NCBI GenBank assembly: GCA_946811695.1
Contig: OX328123.1
Coordinates: 31,399,399 to 31,463,398, forward strand
Direction of reading: 5' to 3'
Source: Gonocerus acuteangulatus
Lineage: Eukaryota; Arthropoda; Insecta; Hemiptera; Coreidae
Length of the DNA: 64,000 nt
A program made the translations under genes and the position numbers. Under the pieces are notes generated by a model. It was given only the letters and a program-made list of their open reading frames with translations. It was not told the origin of the DNA and did not search any database. The first letter of the stretch is position 1, and the number at the start of each line of letters is the position of its first letter. Of the stretch, positions 1 through 11,312 are shown in pieces.

Positions 1-171
1 AGCAGCAAGCGAAAAATCAGGCGGCCTGAGCATAGTACTGACTACACTATAACCCTAGAGTGCCGTATGGTCATGAATCAGATACCTCTTCAGTATCTGC
101 CCCTCAGGGCCATCGTGGCCTGTTACGGGACTGATTATATACATATGTGTGTGTGTGAGTACGTATGAGTG
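1..171 (+). other. possible partial coding segment at window edge
   Basis: Frame 1 is open from the first base to a TGA at about 169-171. The first ~135 bases are clearly less AT-rich than what follows. The conceptual peptide contains a stretch reading IPLQYLPLRAIVACYG, which loosely recalls the C-terminal tail seen in some ankyrin/SOCS-box proteins, but I cannot assign a family. The last ~35 bases run into a TG-rich simple sequence, so the true end, if this is an exon, is probably earlier. It could equally be a repeat fragment with a chance open frame. Confidence 0.2.
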
Positions 172-1599
172 ATTGTAAAACACATTTCATTTGAAAATGA
201 ATAAAAATAAAGTACTTTAGCGTGTTAAAATCAGATTCATAGGCTACTAAAATAAACCGTAAAATTGAATGTACAAGCAGAAGGAAGATTTTATTTTAGT
301 ATAAATTACTTTAAGTAATGTAGGTAATATAGTGTAGTTGTGAGGGATATTGTCTCGTCTTTTGCAGTCTGAAGGTAGGTGTTTTATCGTCAGGGTAACA
401 TTACTCTGCGAGCATATGGGTCTATCCGGTCTTTGTGCTTAGTACGAATGTGTTAATAGAGAGTGACCAATTCTAATCCTAGTTATAAGAACTTGGTCTC
501 TTCTGTTTAAAGGCAATTTATTATTTTGCATTTATTATGCTTATTATTTAATTTATCTTAATTTGCTGTACGTCCGTAGCCAGATAATGAATAATAATGA
601 GCTTAGGAGAGCCCTTGTAGTACACATTTTTTTCTGCTGCCCTTGTATTAGAACCACACAACATACATGACTGACTAAGGATGAGAGCCCTTGTTTTGTA
701 ATCAGTTTCCCAAACTATGAAGTTGCTAATACAATACACCCTCCTCTCCACCCCACGTCATTGGGGAGTGGTTATATCAGCTTGTATCATCCTAGCTCGG
801 ATCATTACATCCTCTCGAGCTCAGCTTTTCAAAGGATCAACATTCAATAGGCCCATCTTAACGATAATATATTTTCAAACTTCCTTTATAATATATTTTA
901 AACCCGTATAAGTTCCTGATAAATTCAAATTTACAATTAATTTTAAAATGATTAATTCTGACATTCTGTATTAGCAAAAAATCATCTAGGAGAGAATATA
1001 TGTTACCTGTTTTGTAACTTACATAATCAACGTATATTAAATGAATAATTCAATGCTGTACCTGGAATATTATTGATTAAGACGCTAGTCGTTGAATAGT
1101 TACTTAGACTATGTACATTTTCTGAAGTTCTCAGGAGAAGGGAGATTCTTATTTGCTGATGTTATATTCTTCGGCAACGACTGGTGAAGATCAATGTGTA
1201 ATTTCATGGTTAGTTGCTTGACAGACAGTTCATCATGATAAAGGATATTGCAGTCAGGGTCTTACCGAGGGGGGCTGCCCTGTGCTTTATTTCTCTACAG
1301 GATATCAGAAAACGGTTCCCGTTAAACTCTCGTTTAAAGAGACGAGGATAAAGGTCTCACATTTATTGAGAATCACTTAGGAACACATGTTCTCAATGTT
1401 AAAGGATTGAGAGACAATCGCAGTCAGGATAAGTGATGAGCAATCGAGAATCCTTGAAACAATATTATTAGTGTATCCTCACAGATTGAAATCTTTCCAT
1501 TTATAGATTTTTAGGTTCCATAAACCCTTTTTGGGAATATTAATGCATATTCTTTATCTTTGTTACTTGATTTTTATATACTATATATTTTTCCCCCTT
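172..1599. other. no recognisable gene
   Basis: AT-rich sequence with only short, low-complexity open frames. I see no domain, RNA gene or clear repeat boundary here. Confidence 0.5.
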
Positions 1600-1739
1600 A
1601 TCCATATCACTACAGCCACATAACAAGGAAAGTCTCAGAAAGCAGGCTGGGATTCATCCCAAATACGACGCTACAAGCAAAGATTGAATACAGGCCATAA
1701 AAATACTCCCCAGTAAATAAACGCCAAGCCACTACAGAA

Positions 1740-2290
1740 GACCTCCGGTACCCTGGTGGAACGATGAGTGCAAAACAGCTGTAAGCGATCGAAAGAAAGC
1801 TCTCCGGCTTTTTAGTAGGAATCCATCGCAAGCGTTTCTTGAGGATTATAAAAAGGAGAAAGCCAGGGCACAGTGGGTAATCAAACAAAGTAAGAAGAAA
1901 TGTTGGATGAACTTTTTGACTAACATCGACGACAATACTACTCCAAAAAACAGCTGGAAAAAAATTAACCAAATTCAACACAAAAATACAGCGCACCTAT
2001 AACTGGACTTAAACAACAAGATGACGTTATTACTGACCCTCAGATGATAACTAATATTCTAGGAAGTCACTTCAGCAGAATATCTAGCACTGCAAACTTT
2101 AGCGAAGACTTTCTAGACCACAAAATTTACACTGAGAACATACAGATACCTATACTTACTGACTTAGAACATCCACTGAATGACGAATTCACACTACTCG
2201 AATTGAAATGTGTTCTTTCAGACATACGTAACACTTCACCGGGACCAGACAACATTTCTTATGAGTTGATAAAAAATTACCCACTAGAGG
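1740..2290 (+). pseudogene. ORF2 linker between endonuclease and RT (fragment)
   Basis: The segment begins with the VPWWNDEC motif near 1,748, then a basic linker, and ends with a SPGPDNISYELIK block at about 2,240-2,275 that marks entry into the reverse transcriptase. A frame change lies between 1,748 (frame 2) and 2,044 (frame 1), and another near 2,290 where the sequence passes to the RT frame. The match to the minus-strand copy at about 15,000-15,600 is direct; function is inferred only from that family. Confidence 0.7.
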
Positions 2291-2306
2291 TCTGGCTACA
2301 CTTCTC

Positions 2307-3662
2307 ATGCTTTATAATAATATCTTCAAGACCGGTACCTATCCTACACTCTGGAACGAATCTGTTGTTATCCCAGTTATTAAGTCAGGGAAGGACAAGT
2401 ATTGCCCGACGAGTTATAGACCGATATCGCTGCTCTGCTGTACTTCAAAGGTTATGGAGAGACTGGTTAATAAAAGGTTGGTTTGGTATCTCGAAAATAA
2501 TCACCTTCTATCCAAGTTCCAGTGTGGATTCAGACCAAATCACAGCACCCAACACCACATCGCCCGATTGGAGAGTGACGTACTTAACAGTTTCCTGTTG
2601 AAGGAGACTCTAATCGCAGTGTCACTCGACTTGGAGAAAGCATACGATCGGCTTTGGCGGCGGCTAATCTTGTCTCAAATGAATGACTGGGGGATACAAG
2701 GAAATATATTTCGATATATCTCCAGTTTTCTATCAAACAGACGCTTCAGAGTGAGGATAGGTAATACGCTCTCCGATGAATTCCTACTTGAAAACGGAGT
2801 GCCTCAAGGAGGTGTACTAAGCACCACTTTATTCAATATATCAATTAACTCTGTCGTATCCTTTATCCCACCAAGCGTATCTTTCTGTCAATATGCCGAT
2901 GACATTCTCATATATTTCTCTTCTAAACGCTATGAAATCGCAGAAGAAACAATTCAAGATGCTATACATGCCCTCGAATATTGGTCTACAAGGAGTGGCT
3001 TCCAATTTTCAGAAGAAAAATCGCAGTGTACTGTATTTTCTAAACGACACAACCTACCGATTACAAAATTAAAACTCAATAACACAAACGTAAGAAACAG
3101 TGACAGTTTAAAATTCCTTGGAATAACACTAGACAAGAAACTAACATGGGGACCCCATATAAAAAGTATACTTAATAAATGTAACAAATCGTTGAATTTA
3201 TTAAGAATTCTTTGCAATACTAAGTGGGGAGCTGACAAATGTACCATGCTAAAGTGTTACAGAGCCTTCACCAGGCCTTTGCTGGATTACGGCTGCATAG
3301 CATATTCATCTGCCAGTTCGACAACACTAAAAGCATTAGACACAATACACAACACAGGTGTAAGACTTGCAACAGGAGCTTTCAGGTCGAGTCCAATATG
3401 TAGCCTTTATTCAGAATCTGGTTAACCTTCGTTGGATTATCGACGTCAGATGATTTGTCTTAAATTTATTGTGAGATCAAAAACTTTGAACTGTCCATGT
3501 GTTAATAGTTTTCTAAACAACCCCTTTATATACACATATGCACACAAACAACCCAAACAAAAACCCCTCCTTATCCGCTTCCTCGAAAACACAGAAAATG
3601 ATGTATTAATCAACTCACCTACATACCCTAACGGACACCTCACAATCCCCCCCAAAATTTAA
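2307..3662 (+). pseudogene. reverse transcriptase domain of I-type LINE
   Basis: RT core with the usual block order: WNESVVIPVIKSGKDK, SYRPISLL, FQCGFRPNHST, SLDLEKAYDRLW (first catalytic Asp region), NGVPQGGVLS, then QYADDILIY with the catalytic YADD. The thumb follows with LKFLGITLDKKLTW. The frame stops at 3,423-3,425 (TAA) and resumes in the same frame with LDYRRQMICLKF, so that stop is an internal nonsense change. A second stop at about 3,660 and a frame change separate it from RNase H. It would have copied element RNA at the target site in the nucleus; it is now inactive. Confidence 0.88.
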
Positions 3663-3672
3663 AAAAGCTGAC

Positions 3673-4530
3673 GTGTCATCTCAAATTTATTACAGAGCGA
3701 CATTTAACAACTTGACAGGAAGTAATCAAAATACGCCAATAATATACACAGATGGGTACAAAACTGAGAGCGGAGTGGGCGCAGCAGCTGTTTTAGGAGA
3801 GAACATATTTCATATCAGCCTGCCATTAGGCACAAGCATATATACAGCAGAGCTGCACGGCATACTTTTGGGCCTATCCAACGTACGGACTACAATACCA
3901 CATATAATACTATGTACAGATTCATTAAGTTGTTTACTCTCCCTATGCAACATCTACAACACCAACCCAATCATCATCAAAATTATACAAGAACTACTGA
4001 GACTAAAGGACCAACACAAATCGGTAACGATGATATGGGTTCCTGGTCATGAGAACATCGGACAGTCTACATTAGCGGACGAACATGCAAAACTTGCTAC
4101 TAGAAGACAACCGAATGACCAGCACTTACTTACAGTTCAAGACCTACAAATAACAATAACAGAAGCTGTCCTGAACAGGTGGCATGCAATGTGGTATACC
4201 ACTCAAGATAACCACCTAAGGGAAATAAAGAGCAATATACGACCATTCACGTCAAGCGAACAGAGCACAAGGCGTGACGAAGTTGTACTTACAAGACTAA
4301 GAATCGGACATACACGCCTCACTAACTCACACCTATTTACGAAACAAGACAAGCCAAGGTGCGAAGCATGCAACGTTCCTTTGACTGTGAAACACCTACT
4401 AACAGACTGCATGAAAAGAAACAACCTACAGGCACCTCATGACCTTAGCGAGCTGTTAGCAGATAAGAGCCCATATATTGATACCATACTCACATACTTA
4501 ATGACCACGAATGCATACAACGAAATATAA
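3673..4530 (+). pseudogene. RNase H and C-terminal zinc motif of I-type LINE
   Basis: RNase H1-like fold shown by IIYTDGYK (first Asp), TAELHG (Glu), CTDSLS (second Asp) and WVPGHENIGQSTLADEHA (His/Asp block). The C-terminus carries CEACNVPLTVKHLLTDC, a CX2C...H...C motif typical of this class of LINE. The frame is intact for 285 codons but is out of frame with the RT upstream. About 350 bp of AT-rich 3' UTR follow. Confidence 0.85.
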
Positions 4531-4890
4531 CTGTATTACAAGTAACGCACAATTAAAATCAAAGACAAAATTTCTGATCTCAAAATAATTTTAGAGCAAT
4601 TTGTCTATATTTTTGTGGCTTTGTTTTCTTTAGGTTAGATCCTACTTACTATTTTATAAATTTTTGTTATGATTTCAATCGTACCATTATTTTATTACTT
4701 ATTATTTGCTACTTATTTTGTTTTGTATACATAATAAATGTATATATTTCTTTTTTTTATAAATATGAACAATCAATGTTAATTATGAATGTAAATTTGA
4801 AAGTTTTTCCTTATTATTTTTATTTTTATTATTAATTTTCTTTGAGCAGATCACCCCTGTTGCGAAGCTCTTCAAGCAAATTAAATAAAT

Positions 4891-5190
4891 AAATGAATTG
4901 CTTATGTAGTTGCTATGAGAATCATCAAAGATTACCACAAAATTATACCTTTGCGATGACTTTAGATCCTCAACTAAGGAATGCATTTCCTCTTCTGGGC
5001 TTTGGGAACTTTAACTCTATTGAACCTTATGTGTGGTTTTTCAGATAGTATTCGCAGTCTGACATGTTTCTGATCAGAGTGTTCAAGGGATTTCCACAAA
5101 TCACTATGCCTTGTGTAATGAAAAAGTATGAATGGACAACATGAATATTTGTATTTTTCACTCCTAAGGAGACAATCCTTATGCTCTTTT
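4891..5190. other. no recognisable feature
   Basis: Unassigned AT-rich spacer between the LINE 3' end and the 5S-derived SINE. Confidence 0.4.
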
Positions 5191-5197
5191 TTCCGTG

Positions 5198-5373
5198 TTT
5201 AACGACGTATCAACTATTGGGCTATTAACGCCGGGCTACCTAGAGGTTGCCATCATTTTCCAATACCAACATCACATGGTCGGTCTCCCATTTAGGTAAT
5301 GGCCACGCCTGATGTTCCTCAACTTCGGTGATCTACAGGAACAGGAGCATTCGACGTGGCTATGGCCGTTGGC
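5198..5373 (-). repeat. 5S rRNA-headed SINE, degenerate copy
   Basis: On the minus strand the unit starts GCCAACGGCCATAGCCACGT, the 5' end of an animal 5S rRNA. It continues through GATCACCGAAGTTGAGGAAC and a ...GTGATGTTGG 3' end, then a ~65-nt non-5S tail ending ...TTGATACGTCGTTAA. The same head plus tail occurs twice in the palindrome at 22.2 and 23.7 kb. This copy carries many substitutions and is not a functional 5S gene. It belongs to the SINE3-like class (5S-promoted SINEs) by structure. Confidence 0.75.
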
Positions 5374-5491
5374 AATCCTAAGGCTTTTTGACAACATATA
5401 ATTTTTTCCTGTTTTCTCAATCAAAACGCAAAAATTCATGATCTGAATGTTTGAATGTTAAACTTTTCGATTAGGTGCATTGTTTCACAGT

Positions 5492-5495
<4 letters not shown>

Positions 5496-5535
<40 letters not shown>
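5496..5535. repeat. poly(A) tract, 40 bp
   Basis: An uninterrupted run of 40 A. It may be the tail of a retroposed unit, but I see no matching body upstream. Confidence 0.9.
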
Positions 5536-5539
<4 letters not shown>

Positions 5540-6580
5540 CGAAGCTCAGGCATTTAGGCAAACGTCATAATATTAAAATTTGATGCCTAATCAAATAATT
5601 AAAACCATTTCCAAACTTCATTCCCACGCTTATGAAGGTCGAAGATACATGAGTGATTAAGGTAGCAACATTGTTGGAAATTTTATACTTCAATATTGAA
5701 TGTTTTGAATATATTATCGAATAAGTGACGGAGGTTCTTATATAACCTTCAGTAAACAATAATTCCCTCGCCCAAAGAAATCTTTAGGAAGCCTGGTAAT
5801 CACTTCCCAATCTAAGCGAAACGTGAGCTGAATTTAAGGAGCCAAAGGATATAGATTGAGCCCGAAGGGTGGCTTTCTCGAGCCGAGAGATGGATGCACC
5901 ATTCCCATCAGACATTTCTCTATCTGGCATCCGATTACAGAGCAATATTTATTGCGGTCCTCTCGGGTTACACTTTCCTATTTATCTTGGTGGAAATCTT
6001 AGGCCGTTGGATATAAAAAGGACCATTCTCCTTCGTAGCAGACAATTTTTGGCCTTCATTTGATTTATTATTTTCTACGAATCGGAATAAAAAAGGTATG
6101 AATGCTTACACAAATTTTTAACATTTAAAATATTTTCTGTTTTTTGTCCAGAAATTGATATTTGTAACGAACAAGTAAAAAAGATGGTTGGTGTTTACTT
6201 TATTGGAGAATTATCATGCTGCAAGGAGTGAATTAATGGGTAATACTACCGTGTGGGCAAAATCAAAGGCATTTTCTCCAATTTATGAATTACAGATATT
6301 TTAATTTTTCGAAAACAACATCGAAAGTGTCTAACGATAGAAAACTAACTTTTTTCGCGAGCGATAGTCTGCAGGTGGCAATTTATAATCTATAAAGTAT
6401 TTTGAAGGAAGGAGGTTAAATCTAGTAAAGTAGGTAGGATTTTTAAGAAATATTAATTTTTTCAAAAATGGCAAACAAGTCTTCATTTTCAATTAAAAAA
6501 TCTGTCAAAAATTGATCATAAAATCGTAATAATTCAATGATTTGGATAGATTAGGAATCTGCAGCTAAAATTTGAAACTG
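5540..6580. other. no recognisable gene
   Basis: AT-rich sequence. A 64-codon plus-strand frame at 5,869-6,063 has no recognisable motif and I do not call it a gene. Confidence 0.4.
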
Positions 6581-6585
6581 ATCGG

Positions 6586-6861
6586 GTGGAAATTGAAAGC
6601 GCTAGCGTATCGCCCGATTTGAAAAACACAGTTATGATAAAATCTACTTTAAAGTTTAATGTGCCGAAAAGTTCATCTCGTTTTTTTTTTCTTCTTGAGA
6701 AGCAAGCGATCTACGACAAGTGCGTGACCTATTATAAGGAAAAATTCCACGAGAGTTTTGGAATCAGAGAATACCGAGTTCAGGGATTTTGGTTCGGTTC
6801 CAGAGGCACCATCCCGAAGGAGACGACATCTTGTCTCAAGGAAACAGGAATCAGCGAGTAA
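6586..6861 (+). pseudogene. C-terminal fragment of a non-LTR retrotransposon protein
   Basis: A 91-codon frame ending in TAA. Its second half reads VQGFWFGSRGTIPKET...KETGIS, which resembles the conserved G-x-x-x-GARGTIP motif near the C-terminus of several LINE polymerases (R2-like and related clades). The frame includes a run of 10 T. The first half has no motif I can name. AT-rich sequence to about 7,250 is a plausible 3' UTR. I infer a truncated LINE end; the clade is uncertain. Confidence 0.45.
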
Positions 6862-6899
6862 CAACTAGGAATCATAGCAGAATCTATTCTCGTTGATTC

Positions 6900-7455
6900 C
6901 CTAGCAATTATTCAAAATCACATATATGGCTGAAGTCCTTCAATTTATACATTAAATTTATTTACTCTTTTTATCATAATTTTTTATTTCGCATAATTAG
7001 AAGTATTTTCATTTTTCTTTTACATTCTTACAATCAATTTTACCATTATTTTCGTAGTTTTATTCGTTTTTTTTTAATTTACATATTGATTTTCATTGTT
7101 TGATATATTTTTATAATTATTGCAGTTTTGTTTTGTTGATTAGTATGTTGTGCATTAAGCAACCCAATATAGTTGGACAACTTTGTTTTTTTGTTTTTTT
7201 TTGTTAAACAAAGTTTTTTTCTTCTCTCTTATAAAAATTACTAGATTCAAAATAAAAAGGTTTTTAATATTGAAATTTATCGGGACTTTAGTTAATAAAT
7301 GAAATTTTTAGCACATTTAATATCTGTTCTGACCCATGAGCTCATCTAGACAAGAACCAAGATTTTTGAAGTACATAGGCGTTTTAGGCATTTTTCAGAA
7401 GAAAAAAAAACTATTTTTCCCCTCAGCGGTATTTAGTTCCTAGAGGTATTTACGG
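6900..7455. other. AT-rich spacer, possible LINE 3' UTR
   Basis: No coding signal. Around 7,170-7,215 there is a short hairpin-forming stretch (ACTTTG, T-rich loop, CAAAGT). Confidence 0.35.
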
Positions 7456-7458
7456 TTT

Positions 7459-7512
7459 CCGTACAGGTGTCATATTTGTAAGGAAGCCGTACAGGTGTCA
7501 TATTTGTAAGAT
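7459..7512. repeat. two-copy direct repeat, 29-bp period
   Basis: CCGTACAGGTGTCATATTTG occurs twice (about 7,459 and 7,488). Confidence 0.85.
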
Positions 7513-7527
7513 TTAATAATTAATTTA

Positions 7528-7590
7528 GAGCAGATCACCCTTGTTGCGAAGCTCTCGAAACGAATAAATAAATAAATAATTAATTAGGAA
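7528..7590 (+). repeat. LINE 3' terminus (I-type family)
   Basis: The sequence gagcagatcaccc followed by gcgaagctctcg and (AATA)n is nearly identical to the 3' end of the element finishing at 4,890. It is a very short 5'-truncated insertion of the same family. Confidence 0.7.
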
Positions 7591-7769
7591 TTTGAATATC
7601 TTTTTAATTGGACAAATCAAACTATTATATTAGGAGTAACTAAGTAATTAGAATCTAATCAAGGCAATCAGCATTTAGCATAGTGAGGATTTGATTCAAG
7701 CCCGTGAATTATCTACAGGTGTAATACAATATTGTAATTTCAATAATTGTTTCATTTGTCTAATAATAC

Positions 7770-8030
7770 TTAATTTAATTTATATTAAGAGCTTCGCAAC
7801 GACGGCGACTGCTCTTTTTTTTAAACTACAACAGATACAGATTTATACAAAAATACAAACTTATAGAGCTAAATACAACAAAAGTGTTAAGAGAACATAA
7901 AACAAACGTTCATAGATTTGTGTACAGAATTAAGGGCTAAAAATAATTTACAGTATTGCTATATACCATACATTATATTACACTATAGTTACTATATTTA
8001 CTTAACATATGAATAAAACTACTAACATTA
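7770..8030 (-). repeat. LINE 3' end, minus orientation
   Basis: Starts (3' end) with an AAATT-rich tail, then gagcttcgcaacgacggcgactgctc. This is the reverse-oriented version of the gcgaagctc hairpin that ends the local LINE families. The remainder is AT-rich 3' UTR-like sequence with no coding. Confidence 0.5.
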
Positions 8031-8036
8031 TTTAAT

Positions 8037-8240
8037 TATTTATTTATTGAGATGTCACAACGAGGCGATATGCTCTTTAGGTCAATGTGCGAACAAAGCT
8101 AACAATTATACAGCACCATACAAACATGTCTTACAAATATAAACAAAAAACAATGAATTTGGGAATATATTTCATAAAATAGTAATGTTGAACATTCGGA
8201 TTGAAAATGTAACATGAACACATGAAAATATACGTTATAT
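8037..8240 (-). repeat. second LINE 3' end, minus orientation
   Basis: TTATTTATTTATT (the AATA tail read on plus) precedes gagatgtcacaacgaggcgatatgctc, a diverged form of the same terminal hairpin. It lies directly next to the previous fragment. Confidence 0.45.
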
Positions 8241-8242
8241 TA

Positions 8243-8244
<2 letters not shown>

Positions 8245-8310
<66 letters not shown>
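8245..8310. repeat. (TA)n microsatellite
   Basis: About 33 uninterrupted TA units. Confidence 0.95.
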
Positions 8311-8313
<3 letters not shown>

Positions 8314-8474
8314 CTTCAAAACTTGTAATTTTAAATGAATTATAATGTTAAATGCATTTAACTGTTAAATAAACAATAGTGTATTAAAAAAGTTGAAATT
8401 TCTTTTTAAGTATCACATATTTTAATATATTGTCTATGTGTGTACTGTCCTCTGTAAGTAGTTCGTGTTAGTAT

Positions 8475-8562
8475 ATTTAATAATATGTTTAATTATATAA
8501 ATGCATTTAATAATATATTTAATTATATAAATATATTTAATAATATATTTAATTATTTATTT
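8475..8562. repeat. AT-rich tandem repeat, ~30-bp unit
   Basis: About three copies of a unit containing TTTAATAATATATTTAATTA, with small differences. Confidence 0.75.
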
Positions 8563-8599
8563 GGTCTAATAATACACATATATTAAAGAGTTTTAAAGA

Positions 8600-9225
8600 A
8601 AGCATGCACGCCTAGGCAGCATGCCTTGCTAGGACAATAACAAAACAGCTGTTACCGTACTGTATCTATTTTAGAGTATTATTTTTGTTTGCGGTTCATT
8701 TCAAATATGATGGCAGACCTTGAATTACTAGAAATAAACTGTAATTTTGTCCCTCATAGAGTTAACGCTATGCCTGGTGATGGTCTATTCGAGTTAATAA
8801 TATCCCGAACCCATGCACAGCCTCCACACACATCAGTGCCCCCAGTCAGAACACCTCTTGGTAATGCTCACAAATATAATGGGTTTTTCTAAATGACATA
8901 TTGAAAACATAAATTTTAACGTCTATTTAATATTGACAACGAATTTTAACCTGTACTGGTTTATCTCCTGTTACTGGTAACCTATAGATAGCGGGTTATC
9001 TCTGGGTTATCTGTTTGTTGACACTGGTCTGGAGCGCCCCAGTGTTGAGAAACATTATACTTTGATTACTGATCAATTGATGAATAACTTATAGTATGAC
9101 AGGAACCGTACTATAATAAACTGCACAAAATTATATAGTAGCGTTAATTTTGATGATACATTATTTAACACAATAAAATAACTACTTATCTGCCGTTACG
9201 AAGCACGGGTGTTCAGTTAGTTCTA
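8600..9225 (-). repeat. copy of the TACTAGCTGAATACCCG repeat family (5' part)
   Basis: On the minus strand it starts near 9,225 with CTAACTGAACACCCGTGCTTC and continues through the GATAAGTAGTTATTTTATTG block, matching the 5' ends of the tandem copies at 24,832 and 25,957. The lower end (8,600-8,830) contains the AACAGCTGTTACCGT and GATGGCAGACCTTGAATTAC blocks. The 3' part is missing. Confidence 0.65.
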
Positions 9226-9934
9226 TTATTTGTGTAAAAAGTTGGAACAACGTGCTCTTTTGAAAGAATACTAGATCGAAGATTGAGCAGTGGACTCCGA
9301 AATCGTGCACTGGAAAAAGAAAATACCATTGTGGTGAGACCAGGTGATTTTGGTGTTCCTATTTGACACATTATCACCACCACCAGTCTAAATCAAATTC
9401 AAGATAGATTTATTTATTTACGTTCTCCGCACAACTATTCTTTTCTTATTACATTTGTAATGGTCTAAGGTTAAAATTGCTTTGGGATCTAAAAATAAAT
9501 GTGAGATGAATATACGAGAGAGTTGAGCTCTGCTTGGAAAAGGAGAATTCTGTTAGAGAACTACCAGGAGATGATCCATTCATGAAGTCGGGTCTGTCAA
9601 CATCCCCAGGGAACCTACTCTATTCCGAAAAGGCTGGGGATTTCTCCCGAGTATTTCACCCCCTATCCTTAGTCTTACTCCCAGTCTCTCGTATAGTCTA
9701 TCCACCCTCTCTAATTCATACATATTTTCTTTCAAAAGAGTATGTAATTCCAACTCTTTACAAATATAACAGAATATTTTAAAAAGGTATATTACTGATG
9801 ACAGCAAAAGAGTGGCTACTTCCTTTTAAGTTACTTGCTGCTTTATTCCTTATGTTAAAAGATACGGAGAGAAATGTTTCTATTGTAAATTTTAATTTTT
9901 TTTTAAATTTTTTTAAATTTTATCTACAATATAT

Positions 9935-10425
9935 TTGCCAAATACCACTCACTGACCTATCATCCCCCAGCCCAAACTACTCGACAGAAAATTTTGAAAT
10001 TTTACATGGACTCTCCCTATATAACATAGGCACTCACTAAGAAAGGCTTTTTTGATATTCGAATTTTTAAGTATTTTTAGGGGGGTTTAAAGTTTTAGTT
10101 GGTTAGAGCAGGCAAGCCAAGGCAGCACGTGTTGCTAGGACGATAACAGAACAGCTGTTGCCGTACATTATCTATTTCATAGTATTATTTTTAATTGAGG
10201 TTAATTTCCACTATGATGGCAGTCCTTGAATTACTAGAAATAAAATGTTGTTGTTGTTTATTGGTGCTTAAGGGCAAAAAACTGCGAAGAAATAAAATGT
10301 GATTTTGTCCCTCTTAGAGTTTACGCCCTGGTAATGGCCCATTCGAGATAATAATATCCCGAACCACTTGACACAAAAATTTGAAATTTTGCACGGACAA
10401 TACGTTTAGAGTGTAAAAACTCGCT
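9935..10425 (-). repeat. copy of the same family (3' part)
   Basis: Contains, in reverse, the ACAGAAAATTTTGAAATTTT block, the GGGGGGTTTAAAGTTT block and the AACAGCTGTTGCCGT and GATGGCAGTCCTTGAATTAC blocks of the tandem copies at 25.6-25.95 kb. A second, diverged 3' block starts near 10,360. It is interrupted by a 40-bp insert at 10,248-10,287. Confidence 0.65.
10248..10287 (-). mobile_element. 40-bp LINE 3'-end insertion with 12-bp target duplication
   Basis: AGAAATAAAATG occurs at 10,236-10,247 and again at 10,288-10,299. The related sequence at 8,730-8,745 shows the empty site with one copy. The insert read on the minus strand ends in AACAACAACAA, a simple LINE-like tail. This is an extremely truncated retroposition event. 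Confidence 0.75.
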
Positions 10426-10429
10426 AAGA

Positions 10430-10975
10430 AAGGTTTTTTTGATATTCAAATGTTTAAGTACTTTTAGGGGGGTTTGAATTATTAAGAAGTTCCTCATTGG
10501 CTCAAAAATGGTTCGATTTTGATAACATTTGGTAGGAAAATCTTTCATCACATTTAAAAGGTCAAGTTCATTAACCAGTTGAATCCGTTTACTGGAACAT
10601 GGTTTTTGGAGCGAAATTTGTGCGAAAGATTCCTTAACGTAGGAAAACTAATGAAACCATTTTTTTGAGCGAGTTCTGTAGCCATTTACCAGAAAAATTG
10701 ATAGAAATACTTTTCAAAACTAATTTTCTGTTTGGGTATTCAGAAACGAAATATACGGAAAAAAATTGTATGGATGGTGATACAAAGTTGTCGGATCTCA
10801 GTATATTTTCTAAAATATCTCGAAAACTGTTGGGAATTCGTAGTAAGTGGAAGGCGGCTATTCGAAAGGTTACTAAATTCTCTACAATAAGATTCTGTTG
10901 TAATGTTCGGTGGGGCATTGTCAATCGAAGAGATGAGTGCTTAAAACTTCAAATTAGTTAGTTTTATGCTTTTCA
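10430..10975 (-). repeat. degraded family B Helitron-like element
   Basis: Collinear with about 56,930-57,960: the ATGGTTCGATTTTGAT block, AAAGGTCAAGTTCATTAACC, the GCGAAATTTGTGCG block, an ATATCTCGAAAACTGTTG block, and finally GATGAGTGCTTAAAACTTCA. Highly diverged; neither terminus is preserved. Confidence 0.6.
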
Positions 10976-10993
10976 GCGTGTATGTCTCTGTTT

Positions 10994-10995
<2 letters not shown>

Positions 10996-11053
<58 letters not shown>
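10996..11053. repeat. poly(T) tract, 58 bp
   Basis: A pure run of T, or poly(A) on minus. No clear retroposed body adjoins it. Confidence 0.9.
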
Positions 11054-11056
<3 letters not shown>

Positions 11057-11146
11057 CTCCAGCGGAAACAAGCACGGTTACCTCTACATGGTGTTTCCTG
11101 GGTAACTTTAAAGTCCGTGCAATAATAAGCTGTACAAAATTATGTA

Positions 11147-11193
<47 letters not shown>

Positions 11194-11207
11194 TATATAT
11201 ATATATA

Positions 11208-11301
<94 letters not shown>

Positions 11302-11312
11302 CATATATATTG
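11147..11312. repeat. interrupted (TA)n microsatellite
   Basis: TA repeats broken by CA, TGTA and TTCA interruptions, about 165 bp. Confidence 0.95.

Larger units (their letters stand above)
1600..4890 (+). mobile_element. I-type non-LTR retrotransposon, 5'-truncated and broken
   Basis: A 3.3-kb remnant running from the endonuclease/RT linker through RT and RNase H to a 3' UTR. The 3' end reads gagcagatcaccc...gcgaagctctt followed by AAATAAATAAATGA. Its proteins align piece by piece with the minus-strand element at 12.2-17.95 kb: linker VPWWNDEC, RT block SPGPDN, YADD, RNase H TDG, and a terminal CX2C...H...C motif. The two are therefore divergent copies of one family. ORF1 and most of the endonuclease are missing, as expected for 5' truncation. 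At least three frame changes or stops make it a dead copy. Confidence 0.85.

Noticed and set aside
8131..8319. Open frames of repeated Tyr-Ile (also at 11,052, 12,326, 22,808, 28,518, 48,530, 54,323, 55,982, 56,690 and others)
   Set aside because: They are translations of (TA)n arrays, with no other coding support.
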